NCBI GenBank assembly: GCA_020226215.1
Contig: CM035232.1
Location: 17,148,316 to 17,212,315 of the forward strand
Direction: 5' to 3'
Length of the DNA: 64,000 bases
From: Sindora glabra
Taxonomy: Eukaryota > Streptophyta > Magnoliopsida > Fabales > Fabaceae
Positions 25,822 to 38,653 of this stretch are shown here, piece by piece (the stretch's first letter is position 1; each line of letters opens with the position of its first letter). Made by a program: the position numbers and the translations under genes. The notes under the pieces were generated by a model, which was given only the letters and a program-made list of their open reading frames with translations, made no database searches and was not told the DNA's origin.

Positions 25822-27730
25822 TTAAACTTTCTTTGGTTGGAAGAAAATAAGAGAGAAAAAAATAAAAAAGAAAGAAAAGAAAAGAAAATATATTTTTTTA
25901 TGTTTAATTGAAGAAAAAGAAAAGGAGAAAATTTTTTTTATTTAGATGAAGAGAAAATTAGGAAGAAAGAAAATTGAATAAAGTAAAATAATTATAATAT
26001 TCTCATTGCATAAAATATGGTTAGATTTCGTTTCATACAATAAATTAATTAATTTATATTTATTGATCATAATTTATTGATTCAGGTTAATAAGTTAATT
26101 TTTAGAATTGTTTCTCGTACTAACTTATTAAAAAAATAAGTTTTGATTTAATAAATTATTTAGAATAACTTATAACTTATAAACCACTATCTCTTTAAAT
26201 TCTTTTTAAATCTATCCTTATTCTTTTTATTAATTTATAATCCATGCTCTTTGTAATATAAATTTAAATATTTTTTTATAAAATATAATTAATTTAATTT
26301 TAACATAATTATATTCTAATTTTAAATTATAAATATATAAAAATATATATGTAAATAAATAACATCATAAAATATAGTTAATTATATTTTAAATTTTGTA
26401 ATTTTATAATAAATAATAAAATAAAATTATGTAAGTAAATAAATGTATAAATTTATAAAATATAGTTAATTAAATACTAAATATTATATTTTTATTTTAA
26501 ACTTCTTAATTGTATTAATATGATTTAATTTTTAAATAAATATGAATTATTTTAATTATATATCTATTTTTATTAATATGTCATTTTATAAATTTAACTA
26601 TTTCAATAATTAATTTTGTGAAACACTTTAACTAATTTATCAGTTATCAATTATCAGTTGTTAACTAATTTATCAACTATCAGTTAATTTATAAGTTATT
26701 TAAATGAAACAGAACCTTAATTTATTGTCAATGTAAATTAATTCTACAATATTAACCCTTATGCATTATTATATCATTAAATAATTGTTAAAATTCTTTT
26801 CTCATCATTAAAAATTTTTAGATAATAGTTATTTCTTAATTAGATGTTATTTTTTCAGCCATCAATAATATAAAAATATTTATACTATCAATTTATCAAA
26901 TTCATTAAATAATTTATTTTATTATTGAAATTATTATATATAATTAATTAGTGGTAATTTTAGAAATATAATTAAATATTTCTAAAAATAATAATTAATT
27001 ATTTAAATTATAATAATTAATCATAATTTTTATAAATTCTAACAAATAATTATATAAACACTACCATTACATTTAACAAATTAAAAAGTTAATAATGAAG
27101 TTTTATGCATTTTATTTCGCATATTAATCTCATTTTCATAGAATATTTGATTAAGAATGTATGTCAAATCTACTTTCAATTGCAAATATATATAAAAAAC
27201 CAAAAAAGACTACAACTCCTCTGCATAACATAGTTAGGTTGTTCACCTGATACCGAACCTTTCCAATTTTTAATTTTTGTTTGAAGCGTTCATGTAACGA
27301 CAAAGTCACAAGCATCCACACACAATATGCAGATACTAAATATTAAACTTAACATAATATTAAGTTACAACTCTTATCTTAGAATACATTCGTGAGTGAA
27401 GACATATTACCAAATAAAATATAAATGAAGCACATCATCCACATTGTTTATGTACTTTCAGCACAAGCACCAATTTCTCTATCATTGGTAAAAAGATCCA
27501 ACAATTTATCATAGTTATATATTGGGATTTACTTCCACTTTTGTATATTAGGCTTATCCCGTGAATACAACCTTTATCAGCCATGTCTATATATTGAAAA
27601 TACTTTTAAATTTAATACCTTTAAAAAAACATATTGATGAAAGTAATTTTTCATTATTCTTTTGCAATAATCATATATAAATAATTACTTTCAAGATCTT
27701 ATCCTAAACTTTTAACTTTGCCTTAAACAT

Positions 27731-28039
27731 TTATGTTATGAGATTCAAACCAATTCTATCCCATATATGAAATAAATTATAACGTTTATTGAAGAGTGCC
27801 ATTAGAGTTTTTATTTTGTTCTTGATGTGTTGCTCTTGAAAAAAAAGCCCTATTATTGCTTTCAATGTTTTCACCACAGTAATGTATGCTAGAGAAGTAA
27901 AAGTACTATCTAGTTTATTCCTTTTATGAACTTCCTCCAGCAAAGTATTTAACAATATTGTATCCATCTCCAGAGTCTAGGGCAGTGTATTTTTGGAAGA
28001 AGTTTGTCCTTTATTTTTTGACTTCTTGTTCTTTGACAT
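27731..28039 (-). pseudogene. Harbinger-associated Myb/SANT-like DNA-binding protein, broken
   Basis: From the ATG at 28039 the frame reads MSKNKKSKNKGQ, then meets TAG at 27979-27977 where the family usually has Trp. It continues in the same frame as MDTILLNTLLEEVHKRNKLD, TFTSLAYITVVKTL and HIKNKIKTLMALFNKRYNLF, which is the Myb_DNA-bind_3/SANT-like helix pattern. It ends at 27731 where relatives continue for many residues. In PIF/Harbinger systems this partner helps the transposase enter the nucleus and bind the element ends. The copy carries a premature stop and loss of its C-terminus. Confidence 0.75.
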
Positions 28040-28451
28040 GATTTAATCTGCAAAGTATCACATAAACAAGTATGATTACATAAGTAAAATGGAAAATTAA
28101 TAGTTAAGTTCCATGATATTATAATGATGTATGTAGTTCATCATAAAGTAGTTTATTGTAAAGACAATAAACTTGCATCCTTTATTAGCATAAGTAACAT
28201 GTTTGATGTTTTGTACAATACAAACATAAGAATTGAAACATTTCATATGTTACATAACATTTATATGAAAAAAAACATAGTTGTACGCAATTTGATATGG
28301 AACATCAAGTTCATTAGAAAAATGATAAATTACATTATATTACATAGTATATAAAAGAAATTTATGATAAACTTTCTTGATATTCATCCTACATACGAGT
28401 TACCATGCTTTTTCTTAAAATGAATCCTTGTCTATAATCTTCTTCTATAAT

Positions 28452-29640
28452 TCATGCATCATTATCTCCAAGATTATTCATGGCATTATATAGTAGCTCA
28501 CTATCCACTTCTTTAAAAAGACATTCATCAGAATTAACATACATTAGAAAGTTATGCAATGTACAACAAACAATAGTAATATTTTTCACGGTCTTATACG
28601 AATAATATGGTTTTTTGCCATTAATTATGATTAGAAACCTATTTTTTAATATTTCAAATGCTCTTTTAATGACAGTTCTCAATGAAGCATGTCCATGATT
28701 AAAATTTTCTTTTATATTTTATGGACCATATGTTAAGTATTTCTTTAAGTAATAATGTACACCTCTATATGGGGTAAGCAATCCACCTTTTAGTGAAAAT
28801 CCTATATCTCTTAGGTAATATTTATTTAGTAAATATAAGAATTATATAAATATATGTCATAGACTTGAATTACTATGAAATAACCTTATTAGAGTGTTTT
28901 TTTTTTCTATAGGAGACCAATTTAATATTTTTACTTACCTCTAGAAATTTTAGGTTTATTTCCTGTTGTAGTTAATGTATGCTTGAAAACTCTAAAGTCA
29001 AATGCAGTTCTTTCTCAATTAGTTAGCATATAATTGAATTTTATATTAAAATTGTAAGCAACCAATACATTTTGTGTAATGGAAGTCTTTCCTTCCTCGA
29101 AAGCAAAGGACGTCCTTTATTGCTACTTTCACTTATATATGTTCCTACCTATAACTCCAACAAAATCCTATATTTTAATTATTCTAAATTTGATTATTTG
29201 AATGACACATTAAAACCATTAATATATATTAAGCATCTAAATCTATATGCACTATTATCTTATCTTGAAATAAGGATAAAATTTTCTACTATTGAGTATT
29301 TATGAAAGAACTTCTGATTCAGAAGATCGCATAAGATATTATTCTTTTGATGAAATAATGGCTTGTAAAATATTATGAAAATGATGACAAATTATTGTCC
29401 ATGATTAGTGAAAGAAAAAGGATACAATTTTATTTTTTACATTACATGCTAAAATATGTAAAAATTTAGTTATTTGCTCATCTACTGTAGCATGTGCAAA
29501 ATCCTTTACCCTACCAATTCCTTTTAATTTCTCATACAAGTGAAGGAAAGTATGGGAACTCACACGTATCATATCACAACATTTATTAATTTTTAGTAAA
29601 TTTTGAATTAGTTGTTATCGCAATTGATTTCTTTTAAAAA
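28452..29640 (-). pseudogene. PIF/Harbinger DDE transposase, broken
   Basis: Three recognisable blocks on the minus strand. About 29570-29400 reads SSHTFLHLYEKLKGIGRV then VDEQITKFLHILA and ends in a stop. About 28830-28690 reads YLRDIGFSLKGGLLTPYRGV, containing the family's second Asp block, with an in-frame stop near GP. 28682-28452 reads RTVIKRAFEILKNRF and IVCCTLHNFLM. This matches the DDE_Tnp_4/HARBI1-like nuclease family. The catalytic Glu normally in the VIER motif is Lys here (codon AAA, 28667-28665). The middle of the gene is too decayed to translate. Confidence 0.8.
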
Positions 29641-29982
29641 CTTTACTATCACTAGGCGCATGAATAAATGTTGCTTGCAAAGTTAACAAATGCATAGCAT
29701 ACCCAATGAAGGATATAAGTTGCACAATGCATATTCACTAATGTATTGCCCATTTTTCTACCATGTCAACGTTAATAAAATGTTTTAATTCAAATTACTC
29801 ATCAAATATATCATTTTTTTCATCTTCCATTTTTAATCCTGTGGCTAATAAAGAAAAGCTATCTCGATATAATTTAAGAGGTTGTTCAAAAAAATTACAA
29901 ATAGTAAGAAAATTATCATTTATAACATAAAAGGAAATCTTACTAACTCCATACTATTCACAAACTTGCTTATCAACAAGTC

Positions 29983-30027
<45 letters not shown>
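29983..30027. repeat. (ATT)n microsatellite
   Basis: Fifteen trinucleotide units inside the Harbinger element. Confidence 0.95.
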
Positions 30028-30029
<2 letters not shown>

Positions 30030-31387
30030 GTAAATGACAATTACTCTCCAAAATAACCATGACATAGCTATTCCAAAGATTTATATTATCGTCTACTTGT
30101 TACAAAGTTAATACTAAAAGTAACAACATTCTATCAAGAAAGTATCAAAACAATTATTAAATAGAACCTTTCATTAACAATTGCATAATAATTATTTTAA
30201 TATGACAATGTAAACAACATGTGAACTAGCAAGATTTTCTTCAATAAAGTATAATACAATAATAATGCAGAGTTAAATACTTTATAATTTAATGATTAAG
30301 TGTTATTCATAAAAATTTCACTCCAAGAACCAAAAACTATTCTTTCTTCCTATAAACTAATTTGCACTAACAAAAAAAAAATTACAAAGGTAAGCAAACT
30401 AGCATCTTAAGAATATAACAATTAAAATTAAAATACTTAATTAATGTAGATTAAATATGAAGTTTTAAATTACTTAATTCATACATATTAACTATAAATT
30501 TATTATATCATATAAAATTTAATTATAGCACAAGGTGAGGAAGAATTTCCTAAATGTGGGTGAGGGATTAAATTTATTACAAAAAACTTTCTATAATTTG
30601 AAACAAAAGGTTTTGTAAATTAAAAAGGATAGCTATGAAATTAGGAAAAAAATTAGTTATGAAAATTAAAAAAAGAAGAAAAACCAAGGTTCTATAATTT
30701 GAAAGTAGAAAGGAAAAATGATTTTTGTAATTGGAAAAAAAATAGCTTTTTAGTTTTGGAAAAAAATAACAAATTGGGTCTAATGTCTCCCTAAATTGGG
30801 TAACAAATAGGATCTAAGTTAAATCTGTCGACTCAGCTAGAGAGCCACATAAAACCATTGCCACTTTGTGTGGAAGAGCAACAGAATGTTGTTCACTCCT
30901 AACAATAGCCAATGTAGCAGATTAACATTTAAGATGTCATTTACCATGTAACCGTAGCACTAGCGATAGATGAGCCCTCTGACGACACTTTCAAACGGTA
31001 CACAAACTAACAGAAGTTGTTATCATGGTGGAAGAAAAACATAAATACATTTGCCGATCTATAAGAGAAGAAGAAGAAGAAATACGTGCAGGAAGAGTCG
31101 TGTACAAAAAGGAATAGGTGGTCAGAGGTTGGAGGAGATGCAAAACGGAAATGGTCTAAGGATAAGGGCATACATGGGCAACACGCAAAAATAACTGCTT
31201 TTCTATCAATTTCTTTTCTAATTAGAGAAAAAAACAGTTCCAGCAGGGCCCATAAAAAATTTTCGTTTCACTTTTCTATCTCTCATGTTTTCTTTTCGCA
31301 TCTAAATAGAAGAAAATTATAATTTCTACTTAAATTTCTCCTACTTAATTTCTTTCTTCTCTTTTTTCTTTGCAACCAAACAAAAGG

Positions 31388-32394
31388 TTAAATTGGATAA
31401 CAATCAAAGTACTTTTACACTATAAATATATATGAAAAAAATTTTAATGTATTATTTTATATATCAATACTTTTAAGTCATTAAAAAGGCATTAATGATA
31501 TGAAACTCAAGTAATTTGTTGCAAGTTTTAAATTTATTTATTTAAATTTTAAATTTTTATGTCATAATTATGCAAAAAGAAATATATTTTCACTATTATA
31601 TATTATCTATTATAATGCATGTAATATAATTTAAATCAAGTTAATGTTAAAAAATATTTTAATTTTAGTATTTCTAATATTTCTATGCATTATGCAACGT
31701 TTAAGGTTTTGAGTAATGTTGGTAAAGTATATTTGGTTGTGATCAATTAAGTTAATTACATTAAATTGAACTTTGGATACTTCTCCTTAGTATTAAATGG
31801 TATGGCCTTTGTAATGTGAAGAGATCATGTTATTATATTTTATTATTATGATTATGATAGGTAAAAATAAAATTTAATTAGGTTGAGGTTTCCGATCTAA
31901 AGCCTAGTTTTGTTTTCATTTACATCCTATTGCTAAGTGAATTACAAGCATCTCTTTTCTCTTGGCAAACGAATTATAGACGTGAAAGATGATTAATCGA
32001 TTTTCTCATATTCTATGGATTCAGGTATTTTTTTCACACTTTTTTTTATCTTCTTTATAGATTTGACAAAAGATTGGAGTTAGGTAATTATGTGTTTTTC
32101 ACCATTGAAGATTTTTTTTTCAATTAGTATCAAAGTCAATTTTTATCAAATCCATAAAGAAAAGTTACACTTTATTTGATGATACGAGGACACTGATAGT
32201 AACTACAATTCAAGTTTTACATTTATATTTTAAGTGTATATATGAATTTTGTCAATTGTAAAATAGTATTTAAAGCATATATATCTATTTGCAATTTTTA
32301 ATTTCACATATTAAAGTTTTTGAAAAATTTCTATTTCAATTGCATAATATATATGAAATTAACCTTGTATGTATATGATTATAAGGTTTTTTTT
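31388..32394. other. Gene-free AT-rich spacer
   Basis: About 1 kb between the Harbinger element and the large foldback. No coding sequence or repeat structure was recognised. Confidence 0.4.
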
Positions 32395-34639
32395 AGAGAA
32401 AAATACAAATAACCTCTCACAGCTATAGGATGGTTGTGTTTTACCTCCATAAACTTTAAAAATAGGTAAATTATCCCTTGAAATTATACAAAAGTTAAAT
32501 TTTACCCCCACCATTAATCAACTAATGGAAAATATTAAAAAAATTATAAATTACCCCTAATAACTATGAAATAATTACATTTTGCTTCTATTAACTTTGA
32601 AAAATTATAATTTGAACTCTCTGTTATATAAAATTTACAAGTAACACCCATTATCTACTTAATTAACCCTTTTATTAAATTACATATTTTTTAAAAAGTT
32701 TTTAAGCATAAATCATAATATTATTATATGTTAAATTATCACATCATTTTTAATAAATTTTTATGTTATATAATTAATAAAAATAGATTAAATAAATAAA
32801 AATTTAATTAAATACTTGAAAATGAATTGTAAAACTATAAGTAAAAAATGATGTAATAAATTAATGCACAATAATATTGTAATTTATGTTTACTAGTATT
32901 ATTCAATATTGATCATCACTATCTAATATTTTTTTCTTTGAATTAGTCACTGATCCCATAGAATATGAGTAAAAAATATTAAGTAAAAAAGTATAATAAA
33001 CATAAATGCTATACTATATGAAAAAAGATAAAAAATTTATTATTTTCATTTTATATGATCATATTTGTAATGTCTTGAATTTTTAATTTTATCATTTGAA
33101 TCTTTAAATTCTAAGGCTGTAGAAATGAAGAGTACATTTGAATTAGCTTGGTAGGTGAATCTTAAGTTGAAAGGAGTTAAGTGTAAGTGTAATCGAAATT
33201 TTAAAGGAAAAGGGGTAATAAGAAAGGAATTAATTTTCCTAAACAGTATAGATGATCAGAGGAGGATAGAAAACCCTAGAAATGGAAGTTGTCTAAGTCT
33301 GACAGTGTAAGAAATTTTAAATAGACAGAAACCCTACGGACTAAATTGTAAAAGTATAAAATCGGGTGTGGGTTAAAGTGTGAATAACCAAAAATTTGAG
33401 ATCTAATATGAATAATCAAGAATTTGGGGTGTAGTATGTAATTCCATAAAGTGTGACCAACAGACATATGACAAGTGTCATTATAAAAAGAAAATGGCAA
33501 GAATAGCCTTACTAATTGGTGAAAAAGGACTAAAATGCCCTTGAAAATTCTAAAAATGATTAAAATACGCTTGAAGTTTCATGAAAACTCTTTCTCCTTC
33601 TCCTTTCCTCTCCATAGCCGTAGCTTGCCTCCATGAAAACACCAAAAATGTGCAAGAGAGAGAAGGAAGAGAGAGAAAACTTCATTTAGCTTTTTCAACA
33701 AAAAATAGTGAGAATTAGGCTCAGGTGTAGAAGACAAAGTTGCTCCTCTCATCAAGCTCTATCTATTGGTGTGTTTAGATTGAAGAAATCTCAAGTTTGA
33801 TTAAGTTTGGAGAGCACTAAGTGAGGATTCTCAAGTTGCTCCAAGAGGTAAAAATGTTCTCCTTTAAAAACTCTTTAATGTACTTTTTTTAGTTTCTTAA
33901 AATTTTAATGTTGGTGTGGTCAAAGGAGGTTGACCATGAAATTTTGAATAATTTGAGCATGTTTAATGATGTTTTGAATGTTGTTATGTTGATCTATGGC
34001 TTTGGTTTGGTGTAAAAATAATAAGATATCGTGATGTACACACTAGGGTTTTAGAGGCATAATGGTGCATGTATGGATTTGGTATGATTTTTTTGGAATT
34101 TGACTAAATTGATGAAATTAGAATGATTCTTATGAATTATGAAGCCTATGAAAGATGAAATTTTGAATTATGAAAGTGTGTGTGAAACTTCCTTTTGAGA
34201 AGCCAAAACCGTGAATATGGAAAAGAAGGAGGGAAGGAGATTTAGCCATTTAAATTGTGTTTTTGGAAGATTGGAATAATGTATTACAATGAAATTTAGG
34301 AGATATTGGAATGTACATTAAAATTTAGGTCACTTCCTTCATGGTTTGGTGTATGTGGAGGAAATGAAGAATGCATGAAGTTTAAGAAAAATAATGATGT
34401 TCTAATAAGAATTATGATGTGTATTTATGTAGACTAAGAAGTGACAAGTTAGGAAGACAAGAGGAATTCTAAAGAAGTTTTTAAGTGAGGACCAAAGAAT
34501 CATCTCTATTGGCAGTTTTTAAAAGGTAGCTAACTTTATCCTTAAGCTTTGTTTTTCATTTATGTGTTTTCTGTATTTTATGCCATTGTATGGAATGTGT
34601 ATGAAATTGATGTGCATAAAATTGTTGTATATGGTACCC

Positions 34640-34740
34640 ATAGCCCAAGTACCCCGGGAAGATAGTGAGATTACTGTGTGTGAGGCCTATGGTCCGAGTT
34701 CCCCGGGAAGACAGTGAAATTGCTGTATATGAGGCCTAGG
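34640..34740. repeat. Two-copy tandem repeat in the Gypsy-type LTR
   Basis: Two copies of about 48 bp, each with CCCCGGGAAGAYAGTGARAT followed by GTRTATGAGGCCTA. Confidence 0.8.
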
Positions 34741-35143
34741 TACGACTATTTGTGATGGCCATCTTGATATCTTTATGAGTCCTTGAATGGGTTTAATGAT
34801 TGCTATGTGTGATGCACATTTCTTACAATGGTATGGAATGAGATGATAAATGATTAATTGATTTTGAAATGTATGTTTTATTAGCTTAAGGATCTGGAAT
34901 GACTTGATATATTTTTATGGTAATAGCTAGTTATTGGGAAACTTTGTTTCTTATGTTTCTATATTGTTACTAACCATTCTAGGCAATGCTTCTAAAGGCT
35001 CTCATGATAGAGGAGAATGATATTTTAAAGTTGTATTGTAATGTTCCTAGAATTTGTAATGGGCTAAAATACCAAATTACGTAAATTTTTAAAATAATTT
35101 ACCGTTTTACGGCAGGTTGGAAACATATTACCAGAATACGCAG

Positions 35144-35326
35144 GGCGCCATTCAAATTGGCGCCCCTGGAGGTTGGAGGCGCCATTTCAGGTGGCGCCCT
35201 CCATGCGGGAGGCGCCATTTTGACTGGCGCCCTCCGTATGCAAGGCGCCATCCCAAAAGGCGCCCCTGGGCCATTTCAAATTTGAATTTTGAAATTCAAA
35301 CGGGAGGCGCCATTTCATCAGGCGCC
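35144..35326. repeat. Left array of five 21-bp GGCGCC-N9-GGCGCC modules
   Basis: Modules at 35144-35164, 35178-35198, 35211-35231, 35244-35264 and 35306-35326. Each has two GGCGCC cores separated by exactly nine bases (usually starting AT), so every module is 21 bp and can form a short stem. Start-to-start spacing is 34, 33, 33 and 62 bp. The spacers between modules also differ. The array ends seven bases before a TATA box. Confidence 0.95.
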
Positions 35327-35332
35327 TCCCCC

Positions 35333-35340
35333 TATTTATA
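35333..35340 (+). promoter_or_regulatory. TATA box of the PMD transcription unit
   Basis: TATTTATA immediately downstream of the last GGCGCC module, followed by a C-rich then CT-rich leader (CCCCCAAACCCTCACTCACA) as expected for a plant 5' UTR. The array thus occupies the proximal promoter position. The start site was not determined. Confidence 0.6.
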
Positions 35341-35615
35341 CCCCCTCCGCGTCCCTCCTCCCCCAAACCCTCACTCACAATTTCGCACGCAGCCGTCTCC
35401 TCTCTCAAACCCTCTCACTCAGAACCCTCTCACTCAGAAGCCATTTTTACAGTTCTGCTTCTCTTTTTCATTCATCAATCATCATTCATTCTTATTTTTG
35501 TACATTGCATTCGGAAGCATTTTTTGCTTTGGAGCAAATTTGATCCCAGTTAACTCTCATTTGATTAGTATATTTGTAATTTTTATTATTATGTCATATA
35601 TTTTTTTAAATTAAT

Positions 35616-36420
35616 TATTATGATTTATGATTTGAAGTGATGATTAAAGAGTTAGGAATAGATTTCTGTTATAATTTATAAATTTTATTTATTTAAGCTT
35701 TAATATTTTTTTTATTTATATTATAATATTTATTTTATGTTAATATTATGATTTATGATATGAAATGGTGATCTTGGATTTAGAAAAGATTTATACAAAT
35801 TTATATGATATGTGATAGTTTATATTTTTTACTGGTTGGTATTTTTATATAATTTCTGTATGTATATTATAATTTATGTTTCATGTTGGTGATTATGATT
35901 TACGATGGGAAATAATGATGTATGATTTAGAAAAAAATTATATAAATATATGTGATTTGTGATAATTTATGATTTTTATATAAATATATGTAATCTGTGA
36001 TAATTTTTGTCATAATTTATAAATTTTATTTGCTTAAATTTTGATAATTTATGTATTTATATTATAATATTTATTTTATGTTAATTATTATGATATATGA
36101 TGTGAAGTGGTGATCTAGGATTTAGAAAAAAATTATACAAATTTATATGATATGTGTTAGTTTATGTTTTTCACTGGATAGTATTTTTATAATTTCTGTA
36201 TGTATATTATAATTTATATTTCATGTTGATTATTATGATTTATAATGGAAAATGATGATCTAGGATTTAGGAAAAATTTTTATAAATATATGTGATCTGT
36301 GATAGTTTGTGATTTTTATTGGTTAGTGTTTGTAGATTTTTTACATTTATATTATAATTTTTAATTTATTTTGATTATTATGGCTTATAACGTGAAGTGA
36401 TAATCTAGGATTTAGAAAAA
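35616..36420. repeat. Degenerate ~144-bp tandem repeats upstream of the PMD exons
   Basis: The motif ATTATGATTTATRAT followed by a GAARTG-GATCTAGGATTTAG-like block recurs near 35619, 35750, 35893, 36091, 36235 and 36378, about 144 bp apart in most intervals. It occupies what appears to be an intron or deletion-scarred region between leader and coding exons. Confidence 0.7.
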
Positions 36421-36526
36421 ATTGAAACTTTAACATATTATATTTATTAGAAAACTAATATGTTATTGACAATATTTTTTTTACAATCATTAATTATATT
36501 TTATAATTTATGATAATATTTTGTAG

Positions 36527-37707
36527 ATTGTCGAGTGGCACCAGCCTGATAGGGTTTTGCAGCAGTTTGGACTACGCCAGGCTATTCCAGAGCCACCGAA
36601 GCAGGTGGCGGAGGTCCACTGCCTTCACTTGTCTGGCCGGCATGACGAGGAGTGGCACATTCGCCATCAGCCGTATATTGCACTTTGGGATATTCGGCGA
36701 GACTTGTGCGTTACCGCCGAGCCGATGACACGGCTAGTTCTGGGACCACGTTCCGATTATATGACATGGTATAGACGGGTTACCAGGCGATGTATTACAC
36801 CAGTCGGGGGAGCGCTAGACCTTGTGGTAAGATTACGTGCTAGTTTTTTGTATTTCATTTTCTTCAAATGCATTAGTATTATAACTAACTTTAATGTCAA
36901 AAATTTGCACAGGTAGATGAGGTTTCCTCACTACAGGACTTCACTACCCCCGAGGGGCAGGCTATGTTCACCTTCGATGCGCTTAGGTCAGCGACGGAGT
37001 CCATCCTTCATGCGGTTCACCAAGTTGATCATGTCATTATTGACTCACATGCGGAGCCAGCTCCCCAGGCCCATCACATTCCAGACCCTGCGGAGGGTGA
37101 CCATGATGAGCCTCGATCTCGCCGACGACGTCGTACTGCTCCACGGCATACGTCGTAGGCTGATGTTCCGTCCGCTTTGACAGCGCAACAGATTCCACCT
37201 TCGACTACCCAGGAGACCATGATGATGATGCCTGATCTTACTGCCCCATCTCATGTGTACCCTACTACACCTGATGATCCTTCAGCCTCTACCATGTTCC
37301 CGGCCGCGCTATTTGGGCCATCGTCATCCCAGATGCACCAACCCCCTCCTGGTGTTCCATCCTCATTCCAGGCATTTCCACACGTACCAGGAGTTTCATC
37401 TGCATTCTATGCCTTTCCTTCCGATGATGCTGGTGCATCGCAGCCATATCGTCCTGTATTTGATTGGCATACTCAGGATCAGGGATTAGCGCATGGTGGC
37501 ATGATGACAGATGACTCAGATCTTGTAGATAGAGGTAGAGGTGGAGGCAGAGCGAGAGCCAGGGGTAGAGGTAGAGCAGGAGCTCGAGGTAGAGCAGACA
37601 CAGACACCGGGGATGTGACTCCCGAGCCTGCGCAGAGGGTTAGTAGATACGGCCGACACATTACCAATCCTGGATGTGGGACTGGACATCACTTGCGTAG
37701 ACATTAG
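36527..37707 (+). pseudogene. Plant mobile domain (PMD) protein, C-terminal two exons, 5'-truncated
   Basis: Exon 36527-36826 (after TTGTAG, ending GTG|GTAAGA) is 100 codons: IVEWHQPDRVLQQFGLRQ, PPKQVAEVHCLHLSGRHDEE, WHIRHQPYIALWDIRRDL and the LGPRSDYMTWYRRVTRRCI block, which is the end of the PMD (PF10536, aminotransferase-like/MAIN-like). The intron ends TTTGCACAG at 36912. The second exon from 36913 reads VDEVSSLQDFTTPEGQAMFT and then a basic RSRRRRR segment. A TAG at 37156-37158 interrupts it, but the same frame stays open to 37707, encoding a Pro/Ser/His-rich stretch and a Gly/Arg-rich (RGRGGGRARARGRGR) tail. Most of the N-terminal PMD is absent, and only AT-rich repeats lie upstream. 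PMD proteins act in transposon silencing and genome stability in plants, and many copies ride in transposons. This copy is probably non-functional, or encodes a short fragment. Confidence 0.85.
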
Positions 37708-38011
37708 CTTTCTTTTCTATGTTTTTTGTATATTTGTATATTTGTATACATTTATTTTACTACTTTATTGCCAGTCACTCAACATTTAGGATGACTTTAC
37801 TACTTTATTGTCAGACATTAACATTTACGATGCTTCTAATTACTGTGACTTTTTCAATTGCTTGCGCAGGAATAATTACAAATAACAATAAATCATGATG
37901 ATCATTGCAATATTTAATTTTATTTAAAAAATGATGATAAGGACATCTTCCACATATAATAACTAATATTATTAATTATCATACTTTCACAATTGTTATA
38001 AATATATACTC

Positions 38012-38653
38012 GGTTAAAATACCAAAATACATTTACTTCATAAACTATTTTTCGTTTTACCGTAATTTTGAAACTATTTACCAAAATACACAGGGCACCA
38101 GACTGTTTGGCATCATCGGCCGCGCTGAAGGCGCCTTCTAACATGGCGCCTTCGCTGTAGCAAATTTCACTGGGGAGGTGCCATTTCACCTGCCGCCTAC
38201 CAAGAAAACTTAGGTTTAGAACTTATGGGCTTGAGAGGTGCCAAGTAAAATGGCGCCTCCACAGTCCCATTTTATAAATTAATTAAGTTTAATAAATTTA
38301 TATATTTATTTATATAAATTTAATTTTATTATAATTATATCTTAATTTTTACGACTAATATAGATAAATAAACTTAAGTTTGTTGGGTAGGCGCCAGGCG
38401 AAATAGCACCTCCCAGCCCGCACAGTGAAATTCGCTGTAGCGAACGCGCCATTCTGAAAAGCGCCTTCAACGGCACCCTACGTAATTTGGTATTTGGCGC
38501 GAATGATGCCACTTCGTCTAGCGTACCTCTACACGTCATTTGGCGTCTCTCCATCGCTGTTCGTATCTTCTGTGCTTATTTCGATAAAATGTTTCGAGCG
38601 AACGATGAAACGAATAATAGTTTCTTAAAAAATAATTAATCGGTACTTTTTAC
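38012..38653. mobile_element. Small relative of the PMD Mutator-like element nested inside it
   Basis: At 38012 the outer element's left end recurs (GGTTAAAATACCAAAATAC, TTTTACCGTAATTTTGAAAC, then CCAAAATACACAGGGC). At about 38560-38653 an inverted right end recurs (GTGCTTATTTCGATAAAATG ... GGTACTTTTTAC). Between them lie at least six 21-bp modules and no coding sequence. No TSD was found, so it could be an internal duplication of the ends rather than a separate insertion. Confidence 0.6.
38094..38465. repeat. Six diverged 21-bp GGCGCC-N9-GGCGCC modules
   Basis: Modules at 38094-38114, 38130-38150, 38177-38197, 38237-38257, 38390-38410 and 38445-38465. Cores have drifted (GGCACC, GGTGCC, GCCGCC, AGCACC, AGCGCC), mostly by C/T or G/A changes, yet the nine-base spacer and 21-bp total are kept in all six. 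The gap 38258-38389 is AT-rich. Confidence 0.85.

Larger units (their letters stand above)
25825..31387 (-). mobile_element. PIF/Harbinger DNA transposon, two-gene, decayed
   Basis: TTA target duplications (25822-25824 and 31388-31390) flank inverted ends that align without gaps over 16 bp (left AACTTTCTTTGGTTGG; right, inverted, CCTTTTGTTTGGTTGC), each followed by an A/G-rich tract. Length is 5,563 bp. Both genes typical of autonomous members, the Myb/SANT-like partner and the DDE transposase, are present on the minus strand and both are broken. The ends are diverged, so boundaries are less certain than the family assignment. Confidence 0.65.

Noticed and set aside
29983..30027. CRISPR-like or regulatory repeat
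   Set aside because: Plain ATT microsatellite. No CRISPR, tRNA or rRNA structure was recognised anywhere in the window.
35117..35614. 165-codon open frame over the left GGCGCC array
   Set aside because: It reads through terminal repeats, the TATA box and leader. Composition is Arg/Pro-rich only because of GGCGCC repeats, and the end is low-complexity. Not a gene.
38012..38653. Independent TSD-flanked insertion
   Set aside because: I could not find matching duplications at its edges, so it is reported only as a nested relative or duplicated ends with moderate confidence.
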